22,869 bases of DNA. Origin: DASQDN01 sp035630195. GTDB lineage: Bacteria > Acidobacteriota > Terriglobia > Bryobacterales > Bryobacteraceae. Shown piece by piece: positions 1 to 8,883 of the stretch. The notes below the pieces were generated by a model that was not told the origin of the DNA, searched no databases, and was given only the letters and a program-made list of their open reading frames with translations. Every line of letters begins with the position of its first letter. Position 1 is the first letter of the stretch. The position numbers and the translations under genes were made by a program. The stretch covers positions 1-22,869 of the forward strand of contig DASQLD010000565.1 in NCBI GenBank assembly GCA_035630195.1, given 5' to 3'.

Positions 1-1
1 T

Positions 2-1429
2 TCCCGTTGCGGAGCGGGTTATCCCTCGGTCGCCGCGATTTCGGATACGGAAGTCGCCGTCTGGGTGGGATTCGCATTCCTTCCCTCAGTGAACCGGCCG
101 CAGGAGATCTACACCATGGCCGTGGACCGCAGCGGGGCGACCACGGGGTGGGTTCGTCAAGGATCGATCAGCTTTGACAGAGCATGCCGGATCGTTCCGA
201 GGCCGTTCCGCTCGAATGTCGGGGCGAGCGCGGGCGTGTATGCGTTCGAGGTTGTTCCGACGTCGGAGCCCTGTGCCTGGCAGGTATCTTCCGCGAGTCC
301 ATGGATCAAAGTTGAGACTCAAACCTCCGGCAATGAGCATGACGTCGTTCTCTATTCCGTGGAAGCCAACCCCGGACCTGGTCCGCGTACGGGTTCGCTC
401 ACGGTTGGGGAATACACGCTCCAAGTAATTCAGGCCGATCCGCGCGCAATTCGGTTGTCGGATTTCGTGGTGAGTCCGGCGGAAACGACAGTCTCAAGCG
501 GGCGCGGGCTGGTCAGCATTTCTGTGCGGTCGGCGGGCAAAGCCGAATGGCAGATAACGAACACGACTCCGTGGCTTTCCGTTCTGGACCGTGGAGGAGA
601 TTTTGTCACATTAACCCACGCCGAGAACAATACAAGCTCAGAACGCCGAGCCTCACTGACGATTGCCGGCCACACTGTCGTGATTCGTCAGATGGCAGGG
701 GATCCGCTTCGACCAGCCATTGCAGAAGGTGGAGTCGTGAATGCAGCCAGCTTTCTCACCGGAATTTCGTCGGGGTCATGGTTCACCGTCAGAGGGGTCA
801 ACCTATCGTCTACCACCCGTACCTGGACCAGCGCCGACTTCAATGGAGATCGTCTGCCTACCAGCCTTGATGGCGTACGTGTACTGGTGAATGGGAAACC
901 GGCGTATGTGTACTATGTGAGTCCGACCCAAATCAACGCGCTGGCGCCTGAGGACACAACGGTGGGCTCTGTACCCATCGAAGTAGACAACAATGGACGG
1001 CGGACTTTGTTTGAAGTGACTCTTCGGCGATTACGGGCTCCTGGGCTTTTCATGATGCCGGCTCCGGTTGCACGACTCGCGGCGGCGACGTTGACCGACG
1101 GGACTTTAGTGGCGCCGGACGGCACATTTTCGGGTTCGTCGACACGCGGAGCCAGGGCAGGTGACGCGATCTCGCTCTACGCCACCGGACTGGGAGTAAC
1201 GACTCCCGCCTATCCGGAGGGCCGCATCCTTGAAGCACCCCTCGCGATAGCCACTCCAACCGTAACAATAGCCGGTCGTTCGGCAAAGGTGCTGTATGCC
1301 GGCCTTGTCAGTCCTGGACTGTATCAGATCAACATAGAAGTGCCGGAGGTTCCAACTGGCGAACACGAGATCGTTGTGACGGCGCAAGGTACGCGGACGC
1401 AACAACGAGCACTCTTGTTTGTTGAATAG
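2..1429 (+). CDS. BACON / TIGR03437-domain exported protein, 5' end cut by window edge
   Basis: The reading frame is open from base 2 to the TAG at 1427-1429, giving 475 visible residues. A GTG at base 65 is only an internal codon, so the true start lies outside the window. Visible residues about 66-145 and 152-231 form two BACON-like Ig domains, each with a W-Q-V/I strand, a 'PW' turn followed by I/L-x-V, and a final V-I-x/R-Q strand. Residues about 244-475 match the Solibacter C-terminal domain (TIGR03437-like): it opens with VVNAASF, contains SPTQINALAP and YATGLG, and closes with SPGLYQINIEVP. Such proteins are normally exported, and their binding target is unknown. The missing N-terminus may carry a signal peptide and more repeats. 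No transmembrane segment is visible. The downstream kinase starts 56 bases later on the same strand. Domain assignment is confident; function is not known. Confidence 0.85.
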   Translation, partial: SRCGAGYPSVAAISDTEVAVWVGFAFLPSVNRPQEIYTMAVDRSGATTGWVRQGSISFDRACRIVPRPFRSNVGASAGVYAFEVVPTSEPCAWQVSSASPWIKVETQTSGNEHDVVLYSVEANPGPGPRTGSLTVGEYTLQVIQADPRAIRLSDFVVSPAETTVSSGRGLVSISVRSAGKAEWQITNTTPWLSVLDRGGDFVTLTHAENNTSSERRASLTIAGHTVVIRQMAGDPLRPAIAEGGVVNAASFLTGISSGSWFTVRGVNLSSTTRTWTSADFNGDRLPTSLDGVRVLVNGKPAYVYYVSPTQINALAPEDTTVGSVPIEVDNNGRRTLFEVTLRRLRAPGLFMMPAPVARLAAATLTDGTLVAPDGTFSGSSTRGARAGDAISLYATGLGVTTPAYPEGRILEAPLAIATPTVTIAGRSAKVLYAGLVSPGLYQINIEVPEVPTGEHEIVVTAQGTRTQQRALLFVE

Positions 1430-1453
1430 GTTCAATCGCGTTCCGGAAGATTT

Positions 1454-1474
1454 CCTCTTGCCTTGAAGGAGAGG
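1454..1474 (+). promoter_or_regulatory. Possible hairpin covering the ribosome binding site of the hybrid kinase gene
   Basis: CCTCT (1454-1458) can pair with AGAGG (1470-1474), and CCT (1461-1463) with AGG (1467-1469) around a three-base TGA loop. A two-base bulge (1459-1460) lies on the 5' side. The 3' arm contains the AAGGAGAGG Shine-Dalgarno sequence, 11 bases before the GTG start at 1486. Folding would hide the ribosome binding site. The pairing is read directly from the sequence; any regulatory role is inference. CT-rich tracts near SD sites can pair by chance. Confidence 0.3.
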
Positions 1475-1485
1475 GTCGATAAGGT

Positions 1486-3561
1486 GTGGGAGGTCACTCT
1501 GACACTTTGCGCGATCGGATACCAGTATTTGTGCTTGCGGCAGCGGTCTGCATCGCAGCAGTGGCACTGTGCGTACCGAATGGCCGCTCGCGGCGAGCGC
1601 ATGGTGGTCGCATCTTCCGGGCAGCTTACGATGGTTCTCCTCCGCTGTCCGAAATCGGACCGAACGGCGAGCCGGGCGGACTAGCGGTTGCTCTCCTGAA
1701 CGAAGCAGCTAAGCGCCGGGGTATACGTTTGGAGTGGGTACTAATTCAAGGCACCAGTCCAGATACGGCCCTCACGAAGGACCTGGTCGATATTTGGCCG
1801 GCGGTGGCCCCGTCCACGGAGAGGGAGAAACGTTACCATCTCACAAAACCGTGGATGGCGGCCTCCTTCGCACTGGTTTCGAGAAAACGAAGCGCAGTAA
1901 ATAGCCCGGCGGACATCACCGGAAAGGAAGTTGCAATTACAGGCTACCCGGTTGCTAAATCGGTGGCTCGCCAACATTTGCCTTACGCCGTTCTGCGGAC
2001 AGGAACATCCCGGCCAGATGTGCTCCGAAGTGTGTGCCGCGGTTCGGTGGCGGCTGGATTTGACGAAGCGTCCTATCTCAGCATGCTGCTCCTCGACAGA
2101 CCTGCCGAATGCTTCGGTGTTCCGCTTCATGTTCAATTAGTTCACGGGGCTACCAGTCCGGTCAGTATCGCAGCGCGGCGGAACGCGCGGATCGCGGCTG
2201 ACGAACTCCGTTCCGCTCTTGATGACATGGCCGCCGACGGTACGATGACTGCCGCGCTTGACCGATGGGCATCCTTTTCGGCCAACGAGACTCGTTCCAT
2301 CTTTGAACTGCGAAACTCCCAGAAGAGGCGAACCTACCTTCAATGGGGGCTTGCGGGTAGTCTGATCGCTCTGACGTTGCTGGCGTGGCAAGTCTTGCGC
2401 GCGCAACGGGCGGCAAGCCAGGCCCGGCGGGCCAATGGAGCTAAGTCCGAGTTCCTGGCCAATATGAGCCACGAGATCCGCACGCCCATGAATGGAATTC
2501 TCGGCATGCTTGATTTAGTGCTGGACGGGCCAATAACAGAGCAGCAGCGAGACGATATCCGAATTGCACGGGACTCATCGGCCGCGTTGCTAGCCATTCT
2601 CAAAGACGTTCTGGATCTTTCCAAGATCGAGGCGAAGCGCATGAAGGTTTTTGAGACTCCGTTCGATCCTCGCATGTGTCTGACGGGTGTGGTTCGGCTA
2701 TTTGAAGGTGTTGCGCGCGACAAGGGTCTGAAATTGGAGATGCTTTGCTCCGATGTTCCGCAGTGCCTTCTAGGAGACGAGATTCGACTCAGGCAAGTAG
2801 TGACAAACCTGATCTCGAACGCGTTGAAGTTCACCGATGTGGGAGGTGTGGTCGTCGAGTTAAGCGCCGAGATTTCGTCATCCGATACCGCGCTGTTGCG
2901 CGTCAAGGTACGGGATACCGGCATCGGTATTCCGATGGACAAACAAAAGCATTTGTTCGGCAAGTTCAGCCAGGTGGACAGCTCCCCGAGCCGTCGCCAT
3001 GGGGGTACGGGACTAGGCCTGTCGATCGCTAAGTCGTTGGTCGACTTGATGCATGGATCACTCACTTTCTCCAGCGTCGCGAGACAGGGGTCCTGTTTTC
3101 GCGTGGAGATCCCATTCAAGATCGCTTCCTCTGATGAAAAATCATCGCGGGAAAGTACCTCGCCTGTGCCCGTTGGACGTAACGCCTTCCCGGCTCGGAT
3201 ATTGGTTGCCGAGGACAATCGGATCAATCAGCTCGTCATAAGCAGATCTCTAGAGCGTTTGGGATATTCGGTCGACATCGCCGAGAACGGTGAGATTGCG
3301 GTGGAACGCTGCAGAACCAATACTTACGCCGCGATCCTCATGGATTGTCAGATGCCTGTTATGGATGGCTATGAGGCTACTACGGCCATCCTCAAAGGCG
3401 GACTTATTCATCAATCCGCCCCGATCATCGCAGTCACTGCTCATGCAATGCAAGGCGACGAGCAGCGTTGTATCGAAGCGGGTATGTCGAACTACATCAC
3501 TAAGCCGGTATCAAAAGCGGATCTCGTTCGAGTGTTGTCGACGATTCCAAAGAGCTCGTAG
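1486..3561 (+). CDS. Hybrid sensor histidine kinase with periplasmic solute-binding-like domain
   Basis: A 691-residue inner-membrane kinase of BvgS-like layout. A signal anchor spans residues 12-30. Residues about 41-265 resemble a type 3 periplasmic solute-binding (SBP_bac_3) domain, and a second membrane segment lies at 286-303. After a short linker come HisKA with phospho-acceptor H329 in SHEIRTPMNG, and the HATPase domain with N-box (440-446), DTGIGIP (477-483) and GTGLGLS (507-513). A receiver domain follows at 570-687 with D620 as the expected phosphorylated residue and K673. No HPt domain is present, so phosphate must pass to a separate HPt protein or stop at the receiver. The GTG start is the first possible one, because an in-frame TAA lies at 1480-1482. 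The ligand is unknown; the sensor fold suggests a small amino-acid-like molecule, which is inference. The gene ends 6 bases from the convergent kgd gene. Confidence 0.9.
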   Translation: MGGHSDTLRDRIPVFVLAAAVCIAAVALCVPNGRSRRAHGGRIFRAAYDGSPPLSEIGPNGEPGGLAVALLNEAAKRRGIRLEWVLIQGTSPDTALTKDLVDIWPAVAPSTEREKRYHLTKPWMAASFALVSRKRSAVNSPADITGKEVAITGYPVAKSVARQHLPYAVLRTGTSRPDVLRSVCRGSVAAGFDEASYLSMLLLDRPAECFGVPLHVQLVHGATSPVSIAARRNARIAADELRSALDDMAADGTMTAALDRWASFSANETRSIFELRNSQKRRTYLQWGLAGSLIALTLLAWQVLRAQRAASQARRANGAKSEFLANMSHEIRTPMNGILGMLDLVLDGPITEQQRDDIRIARDSSAALLAILKDVLDLSKIEAKRMKVFETPFDPRMCLTGVVRLFEGVARDKGLKLEMLCSDVPQCLLGDEIRLRQVVTNLISNALKFTDVGGVVVELSAEISSSDTALLRVKVRDTGIGIPMDKQKHLFGKFSQVDSSPSRRHGGTGLGLSIAKSLVDLMHGSLTFSSVARQGSCFRVEIPFKIASSDEKSSRESTSPVPVGRNAFPARILVAEDNRINQLVISRSLERLGYSVDIAENGEIAVERCRTNTYAAILMDCQMPVMDGYEATTAILKGGLIHQSAPIIAVTAHAMQGDEQRCIEAGMSNYITKPVSKADLVRVLSTIPKSS

Positions 3562-3567
3562 CCAAGC

Positions 3568-6500
3568 CTATTTTTTGGCGGATTTCTTCGCCACAATGCG
3601 AACACGTCTGGGCTTACGAGTGACCGGGCGCGGATCAAACGAGTCGCTAACGAGATCGGCCTGCTCCTGCTCGTGACGTTTCGTAGTACCGGCTGCCGGG
3701 CTCGCGCTTTCGGGACGTCCGGCGTAGTTTATGGACCGATCCGATGAGTCTAATAAGGGCTGCATGTTTTCCTGCATGAAGCGCCATGGACCCATGTTCC
3801 GCGGCTCCTCCTGGACCCAGTAGACTTCCGCATTGTTGGGGAACTTCTTAAGAACGGCTTCGATTTGCTCTTGCGGGAACGGATACATCATTTCCGTCCG
3901 TACGATCGCAACGTTCTCTACTTTGCGCTGTTCGCGACCGGCCACCAGATCGTAATAAACTTTGCCGGAACAGAACAGAATCCGGGAAACGTTCTGTGGC
4001 TTCACGAAGGAATCGTCGATTACTTCCTGGAATCCCCCCGACGTGAAATCGGCGAGAGTCGAGATTGCTTTGGCCGCACGCAGGAGACTCTTGGGAGTAA
4101 ACAGAATCAGCGGCTTGCGAACCGGTTTGCCGGCGCCTCCGCCGCGCATCTGGCGACGTAACACATGGAAGTATTGGGCCGGCGTAGTGCAATTGCCCAC
4201 CTGCATGTTGTTTTCGGCGCAGAGCTGGAGAAATCGTTCGATGCGTGCGCTGGAGTGCTCGGGACCTTGGCCTTCGTAGCCGTGCGGCAACAGCAGAACA
4301 AGTCCGGAGGGCTGTCCCCACTTAGTCTCCGCGCACGATAGGAACTGATCAATGATGATCTGCGCACCATTGACGAAGTCGCCGAACTGACCTTCCCAGA
4401 GGACGAGCGCGTCCGGCTCGACGAGACTGATGCCAAACTCGAAGCCCATAACAGCGAACTCACTTAGCGAGCTGTCCCAGACGCCGAAGTTCGCCTGTTG
4501 CGGCGAGAGATTCATCAGGGGGACGTATTTGTCGCCGTTTTCGAAGTCGTAAAGCTCGAGATGGCGCTGACTGAACGTGCCGCGGCCAACATCCTGACCA
4601 CTGAGTCGTACCGCATTACCCTCGAGCAATAGACTTCCGAAGGCCATCGCTTCGCCAAAAGCCCAATCCATAGGCGCGCCAGCCAGTGCCTCGCGCCTTT
4701 TGTCCATCATGGCTTTCAGTTTGGGATGAAGGTGGAATCCATCAGGAACGGAGATGAGTCCTTCGATGACTGCTGAGGCCAATTCGGGGCGAATGGCTGT
4801 AGGCGCGACACCCACTGAAGGCGGCACCGGCGGCGCATCCTGTAGCTCGTACGCCTCAGCGTTTTTCTTTGCGGTATCGTACCCTTCGGACAACCTCGCA
4901 ATGTAGGCTTTCTTCCGTTCTTCGTAACTGGGCTGCGCCAGGACTTTCTCGCGAATGAGACGCTGAGAATACTGTGTAAGAACTGTGGGTTGCTGTTTGA
5001 CCTTTTGATACATCAATGGCTGAGTGTACGTAGGATCGTCACCCTCGTTGTGCCCATGCCGGCGGTAGCAGACGATATCAATAACGACGTCCTTCTTAAA
5101 CTCCTGGCGGAAGTCGTACGCCATCTGGGCAACCCGGACGACAGCTTCCGGATCGTCGCCGTTAACGTGCCAGATAGGCGATTGTACTGCGCGCGCAATA
5201 TCGGTGGCGTAGTGGCCGGAGCGGGCTTCCTCGGGCGGCGTCGTGAAACCAATCTGATTGTTAATAACGATGTGAATCGTGCCGCCTGTTGAGTAGCCTT
5301 CGAGACGCGATAGATTCAAAGTCTCGGGGACCACGCCTTGGCCGGCAAACGCTGCGTCACCGTGGATCAAGACGGGGAGTACCTGTTTCCGATCGGTATC
5401 ACCCATATTGTCCTGACGCGCACGTACAATTCCCTGCACTACGGGATCGACCGCTTCAAGGTGGCTGGGGTTGAATGCCACCGACATATCAATGGTGTGA
5501 CCTTGCGACGTTGTGCGTTTTCCCGAGGCCCCAAGGTGATACTTCACGTCGCCCGATCCGTAGGCGTTCGATGATGAATTGGCCGCTTCCTCGAATTCGG
5601 CGAAAACCTGATGGATGGGCTTACCGATGATATTGGCAAGCACGTTCAAGCGGCCTCGGTGAGCCATGCCAATTGCAATTTCTTTCACACCATCAGCGGC
5701 GGCACGCTCAGCGATCTCGTCCAGCGCGGCTATGGTCGAATCGCCCCCTTCGAGGGAGAATCGCTTCTTGCCAATGAATCGAGTGTGCAGAAATTGTTCG
5801 AACGTTTCGGCCTCAATCAGGCGATCGAGGATCTGCAGGCGCGCCCGAATGTCGAGAGGCGACTGATTCCTGGTGGATTCCATGCGATCCCGAAGCCAGT
5901 TTTTCTGCTCCGGTACTGGAATGTACATGTATTCGGGTCCAACGCTGGCTGAATAGGTCTGCCGCAGGTCTTCGAGGACTTCGCGTAAAAGGCGATTGCC
6001 TTCCGTCACGACACGCCGGTCGAGATCCCACATCGTGAGACCGTGCGTGGCTGGATCGAGATCCGGGTGCATCGGACGAGTGCTGCCAAGAGGATCGAGA
6101 TTCGCGATCAGGTGACCACGAACACGGTACGCGTTAATAAGGTGCGCGACAGCGGCTTCTTTGTGTGGATCGCCAACGGGCACAGGGGTTGTCGCGACCG
6201 CCGCCGATGGAGCTTCTTCCTGAAGCTTGACGGGCCGATACGACATGCCTAATTCTTCGAAGATGTTCTCGTAGAAGTTGTCGGAGCCGTTGAGAAGCGC
6301 GTGGAAACGTCCAAGAAAACGACCTGAATCAGCCCCTTGGATGATGCGGTGATCGTAAGTACAAGTGACCATCATCACCTTGCTGATTCCCAATTGCGCT
6401 CGCGTTTCAGTGGGGGTTCCGGCATACTCTGCCGGATAGTCCATAGCGCCAGTCGCGATGATTGCGCCCTGTCCGGCCATGAGGCGCGGTACCGATCCGA

Positions 6501-7212
6501 AAGTCCCGACAGTACCCGGATTCGTCAGAGAGATCGTGGTGCCCTGAAAATCGGCGGGCATCAGTTTGCTGGTCCGGGCGCGCGCGACTATGTCATCGAA
6601 TGCCGCAAGATACTGATTGAAAGTTAGGGCGCCAGCGTTCTTGATATTCGGGACCATGAGCGAGGACGTGCCATCCTTGCCCTTCACGTCGACGGCAAGG
6701 CCGAAATTGACCTGCTTGCGAACGATGCGGAACGGCTGGCCATCCTGCTCGGTATAGGCGTCGTTCAACTGATGAAGTCCTTCGAGAGCTCTGAGGATGG
6801 CCCACCCGACAATGTGGGTGTACGAGACTTTGCTCTTACCGATGATGGCCCGGTGCTGATTAATGAGCTGACGATTTTCGTCGAGAACTCGAACCTGGAC
6901 AATGCGTTGGGACGTTGCCGTGGGGACCGTAAGGCTCACGGCCATGTTCTCGGCAATTTTGGCCGCAACCCCGCGCATAGGTGTGAGGTCTTCATTGGCG
7001 CCCGCGGAAATGGTGGGCGCAGCGGTTTTGGGAGCGGTCGCTACCGGCGCTCGTCCGTTCTTTGCCGGAGCGGGCGACGCGGCATGACCGTTGCCTTCAA
7101 AGACGTCCTTCCAACTTTCATCAACGTTCTTCCGATCATGGAGATACGTCTGATAGAGCTCTTCTTCGAGCCAACTGTTGATCCCGAGCTTGGGGTCGTT
7201 TTGTTCAGACAT
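3568..7212 (-). CDS. kgd: 2-oxoglutarate dehydrogenase E2-E1 fusion (Kgd/OdhA type)
   Basis: This 1214-residue protein acts in the TCA cycle, decarboxylating 2-oxoglutarate on thiamine diphosphate and passing the succinyl group to lipoamide/CoA. Residues 1-40 are the short E1 N-terminal segment (GINSWLEEELYQTYLHD). An Ala/Pro-rich linker (43-70) follows, then an E2 acyltransferase domain at about 75-325 with H288 in the TYDHRIIQGADSG motif. No lipoyl domain is present, as in actinobacterial Kgd/OdhA. The E1 part fills the rest: AYRVRGHLIANLDPLG near 361-376, MAHRGRLNVLAN, HGDAAFAGQG at 617-626 and NNQIGF at 651-656 for cofactor binding. The length is close to mycobacterial Kgd (about 1230). 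The ATG at 7212 is the only start after an in-frame stop at 7255-7257. No clear Shine-Dalgarno precedes it. A TATGAT box lies on the minus strand at 7263-7258 but has no convincing -35. Lipoyl carriers and E3 must be encoded elsewhere. Confidence 0.95.
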   Translation of the reverse strand: MSEQNDPKLGINSWLEEELYQTYLHDRKNVDESWKDVFEGNGHAASPAPAKNGRAPVATAPKTAAPTISAGANEDLTPMRGVAAKIAENMAVSLTVPTATSQRIVQVRVLDENRQLINQHRAIIGKSKVSYTHIVGWAILRALEGLHQLNDAYTEQDGQPFRIVRKQVNFGLAVDVKGKDGTSSLMVPNIKNAGALTFNQYLAAFDDIVARARTSKLMPADFQGTTISLTNPGTVGTFGSVPRLMAGQGAIIATGAMDYPAEYAGTPTETRAQLGISKVMMVTCTYDHRIIQGADSGRFLGRFHALLNGSDNFYENIFEELGMSYRPVKLQEEAPSAAVATTPVPVGDPHKEAAVAHLINAYRVRGHLIANLDPLGSTRPMHPDLDPATHGLTMWDLDRRVVTEGNRLLREVLEDLRQTYSASVGPEYMYIPVPEQKNWLRDRMESTRNQSPLDIRARLQILDRLIEAETFEQFLHTRFIGKKRFSLEGGDSTIAALDEIAERAAADGVKEIAIGMAHRGRLNVLANIIGKPIHQVFAEFEEAANSSSNAYGSGDVKYHLGASGKRTTSQGHTIDMSVAFNPSHLEAVDPVVQGIVRARQDNMGDTDRKQVLPVLIHGDAAFAGQGVVPETLNLSRLEGYSTGGTIHIVINNQIGFTTPPEEARSGHYATDIARAVQSPIWHVNGDDPEAVVRVAQMAYDFRQEFKKDVVIDIVCYRRHGHNEGDDPTYTQPLMYQKVKQQPTVLTQYSQRLIREKVLAQPSYEERKKAYIARLSEGYDTAKKNAEAYELQDAPPVPPSVGVAPTAIRPELASAVIEGLISVPDGFHLHPKLKAMMDKRREALAGAPMDWAFGEAMAFGSLLLEGNAVRLSGQDVGRGTFSQRHLELYDFENGDKYVPLMNLSPQQANFGVWDSSLSEFAVMGFEFGISLVEPDALVLWEGQFGDFVNGAQIIIDQFLSCAETKWGQPSGLVLLLPHGYEGQGPEHSSARIERFLQLCAENNMQVGNCTTPAQYFHVLRRQMRGGGAGKPVRKPLILFTPKSLLRAAKAISTLADFTSGGFQEVIDDSFVKPQNVSRILFCSGKVYYDLVAGREQRKVENVAIVRTEMMYPFPQEQIEAVLKKFPNNAEVYWVQEEPRNMGPWRFMQENMQPLLDSSDRSINYAGRPESASPAAGTTKRHEQEQADLVSDSFDPRPVTRKPRRVRIVAKKSAKK

Positions 7213-7331
7213 GCGTGGAGATAGTGCCGTGCGGGGCGTTCTGACGCTCTTATCCTAATCATAGCGTGAAGCCGACGATTGGGGCCATGACACAGTAGCG
7301 CGCCTGACGTTTTTGTAGGATTTCTTACGAA

Positions 7332-8729
7332 TTAAGCGCGAGGCGACTCACCGGAGATCAAGGGCAGGACGACTTTTACACAGGTGCCTTTCCCACGCTC
7401 GCTTTGGATTTGAATTTCCCCGCCGTGTTCCCTGACGATTTGGCGCGAGCTGAACATGCTCCAATTGCCAGTCGAAACACGCCCGTGGACCACTTTGAAG
7501 CCGGGGTCGAAGATTGTTTTAAGCTCGGCCGACGCCAGTCCCTGGCCATCGTCGGAGAAGGACAGTACCAACGTCGAGTCGGCCTTTCGTGAGGATACGG
7601 CGACTCGACCTGCGCCGTCAGTGGCGTCGATGGCGTTCCCGATAAGATTTGAGAACACCGCGCTTAGTTGCTGAGGCCGGCAAACCAGAGGCGGAAGTTC
7701 CTGTAGATCCAGTTCCACCTTCACTTTGCCGTCGTATTTGGGCTCGAGCAGCGCCGCCACATCCGTTAACAGCTCATTGACGTTTGCCGCCTGCGTTTCA
7801 GCGGCATCTAGGTTTGAGAAGCGCTGCATTCGCGCTACAGTGTCGCGCAGCCGGTCGGTGGATAACTTGATTGATTTCCTCAGTTCGTTTTGAAGAACAA
7901 GCAGGCGTTGCTGTTCTGCCGGAGCAGAATGCGATTGCCGCGAGGCCAACAACAGCAAAGTATCGACACCACTTACGAGCGCTCCAATGGGTGAGTTGAG
8001 TTCATGACTGAGCGCGGCAGCCAAGCGGCCGACGGATGCGGCATTCTCTGACAAAAGGTTTCGAGCTTCGGCGTTCCTAAGCTTCTCGGCGGTCTCCAGA
8101 GTGCGACAGTGCCACTCGTAAGTCGACCGTCGCTGTTCGTATACGACAGCGCTTAACACCGCGGCGACGCATGTCAACATAAAAATGTAAAGCACCACGA
8201 TCGGATCGACCCCTCGCCCGGTGTTGTAAACATGCTGGGCGAGCACCGCCAGCGACACGTAGATCGATTCCACCGCAAACCCGAAAACGAGCATATCTGT
8301 GGGACGGAACGGAATCGCAGTCGCTACGACGAGCATCACGAGCGTAATATTGCCCGAAATGGAATCATCCGCGGTGGGATCGTATTGTGTGAGGAGCAAC
8401 AGCGTCCACGTTATGATCGCAGCGATGATCAGAGCGGAAACACTGGCAATCAGACGCGCGTGGACGTATAGGGCTTTCACTCTGGCGGCCAGCAGGGTGG
8501 AACCGCCCACAATGAGAATGCTGCCCAACATCGCGGCGCGTGTCGACAGCATTTCATAGCTTGGATCAAGGAGTACGTGGGCAGCGGTCATGAATGCCGC
8601 AACTGCTACTCCTACACCCCCGACGACTCTCAGTCCAATGTGGCTGAGGCGTTGAATTTCATGGCGAAATCCTGGATCCTGCTCGGTACTGCCGGGTAGG
8701 ATGTAGCGCCGTACGCGCTCCTGCCACAT
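7332..8729 (-). CDS. Polytopic membrane sensor histidine kinase
   Basis: A 465-residue kinase starting at the ATG 8727-8729 (MWQERVRRYILPG). The frame stays open upstream to 8957, but that stretch is polar and low in complexity and would overlap the divergent transporter gene, so the internal ATG is preferred. About six hydrophobic segments lie between residues 32 and 197 with almost no external loops, which suggests sensing within or near the membrane. A helix at 200-230 leads to the HisKA-like domain with H242 in SHELNSP. The ATPase domain has N-box NLIGNAIDA at 361-369 and DDGQGL at 393-398. The usual second glycine box (GTGLGL) is replaced by STGNWSMFSSRQIV at 419-432, as in some kinases of this type. 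No receiver is attached or adjacent. The gene lies 119 bases upstream of kgd on the same strand and could share a transcript with it. The signal is unknown. Confidence 0.85.
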   Translation of the reverse strand: MWQERVRRYILPGSTEQDPGFRHEIQRLSHIGLRVVGGVGVAVAAFMTAAHVLLDPSYEMLSTRAAMLGSILIVGGSTLLAARVKALYVHARLIASVSALIIAAIITWTLLLLTQYDPTADDSISGNITLVMLVVATAIPFRPTDMLVFGFAVESIYVSLAVLAQHVYNTGRGVDPIVVLYIFMLTCVAAVLSAVVYEQRRSTYEWHCRTLETAEKLRNAEARNLLSENAASVGRLAAALSHELNSPIGALVSGVDTLLLLASRQSHSAPAEQQRLLVLQNELRKSIKLSTDRLRDTVARMQRFSNLDAAETQAANVNELLTDVAALLEPKYDGKVKVELDLQELPPLVCRPQQLSAVFSNLIGNAIDATDGAGRVAVSSRKADSTLVLSFSDDGQGLASAELKTIFDPGFKVVHGRVSTGNWSMFSSRQIVREHGGEIQIQSERGKGTCVKVVLPLISGESPRA

Positions 8730-8867
8730 AGCATTACTGTAGCGCGCAAGGCTTCTACGCGTTAGAGTGATAATGACTGGCACACGCGCGAAGGCTGCGT
8801 CCAAGTGTCTTGATTTGTTGATGAAAGGCGTCTCATTCTGCGGAGCCCGGACGGCTGGGGCGGCTTT

Positions 8868-8873
8868 GGGAGG
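8868..8873 (+). promoter_or_regulatory. Ribosome binding site supporting a TTG start
   Basis: GGGAGG lies 10 bases before TTG 8884. An in-frame TGA at 8878-8880 rules out any earlier start. The next in-frame start candidates fall at or inside the first membrane segment. TTG 8884 is therefore the best start of the transporter gene. Confidence 0.65.
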
Positions 8874-8883
8874 TTTGTGACAA

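Noticed and set aside
2340..3227. 295-residue open frame on the minus strand
   Set aside because: It is antisense to the HisKA/HATPase part of the hybrid kinase, has no recognisable domain, and is rich in Ser/Arg/Thr as expected for a shadow frame.
3561..3579. GCCAA ... TTGGC hairpin with a T run between the convergent hybrid kinase and kgd genes
   Set aside because: Only five base pairs with the T run inside the loop, so it is not a convincing terminator for either strand.
7258..7263. TATGAT box on the minus strand upstream of kgd
   Set aside because: No -35-like hexamer at a suitable distance; a single hexamer match is expected by chance.
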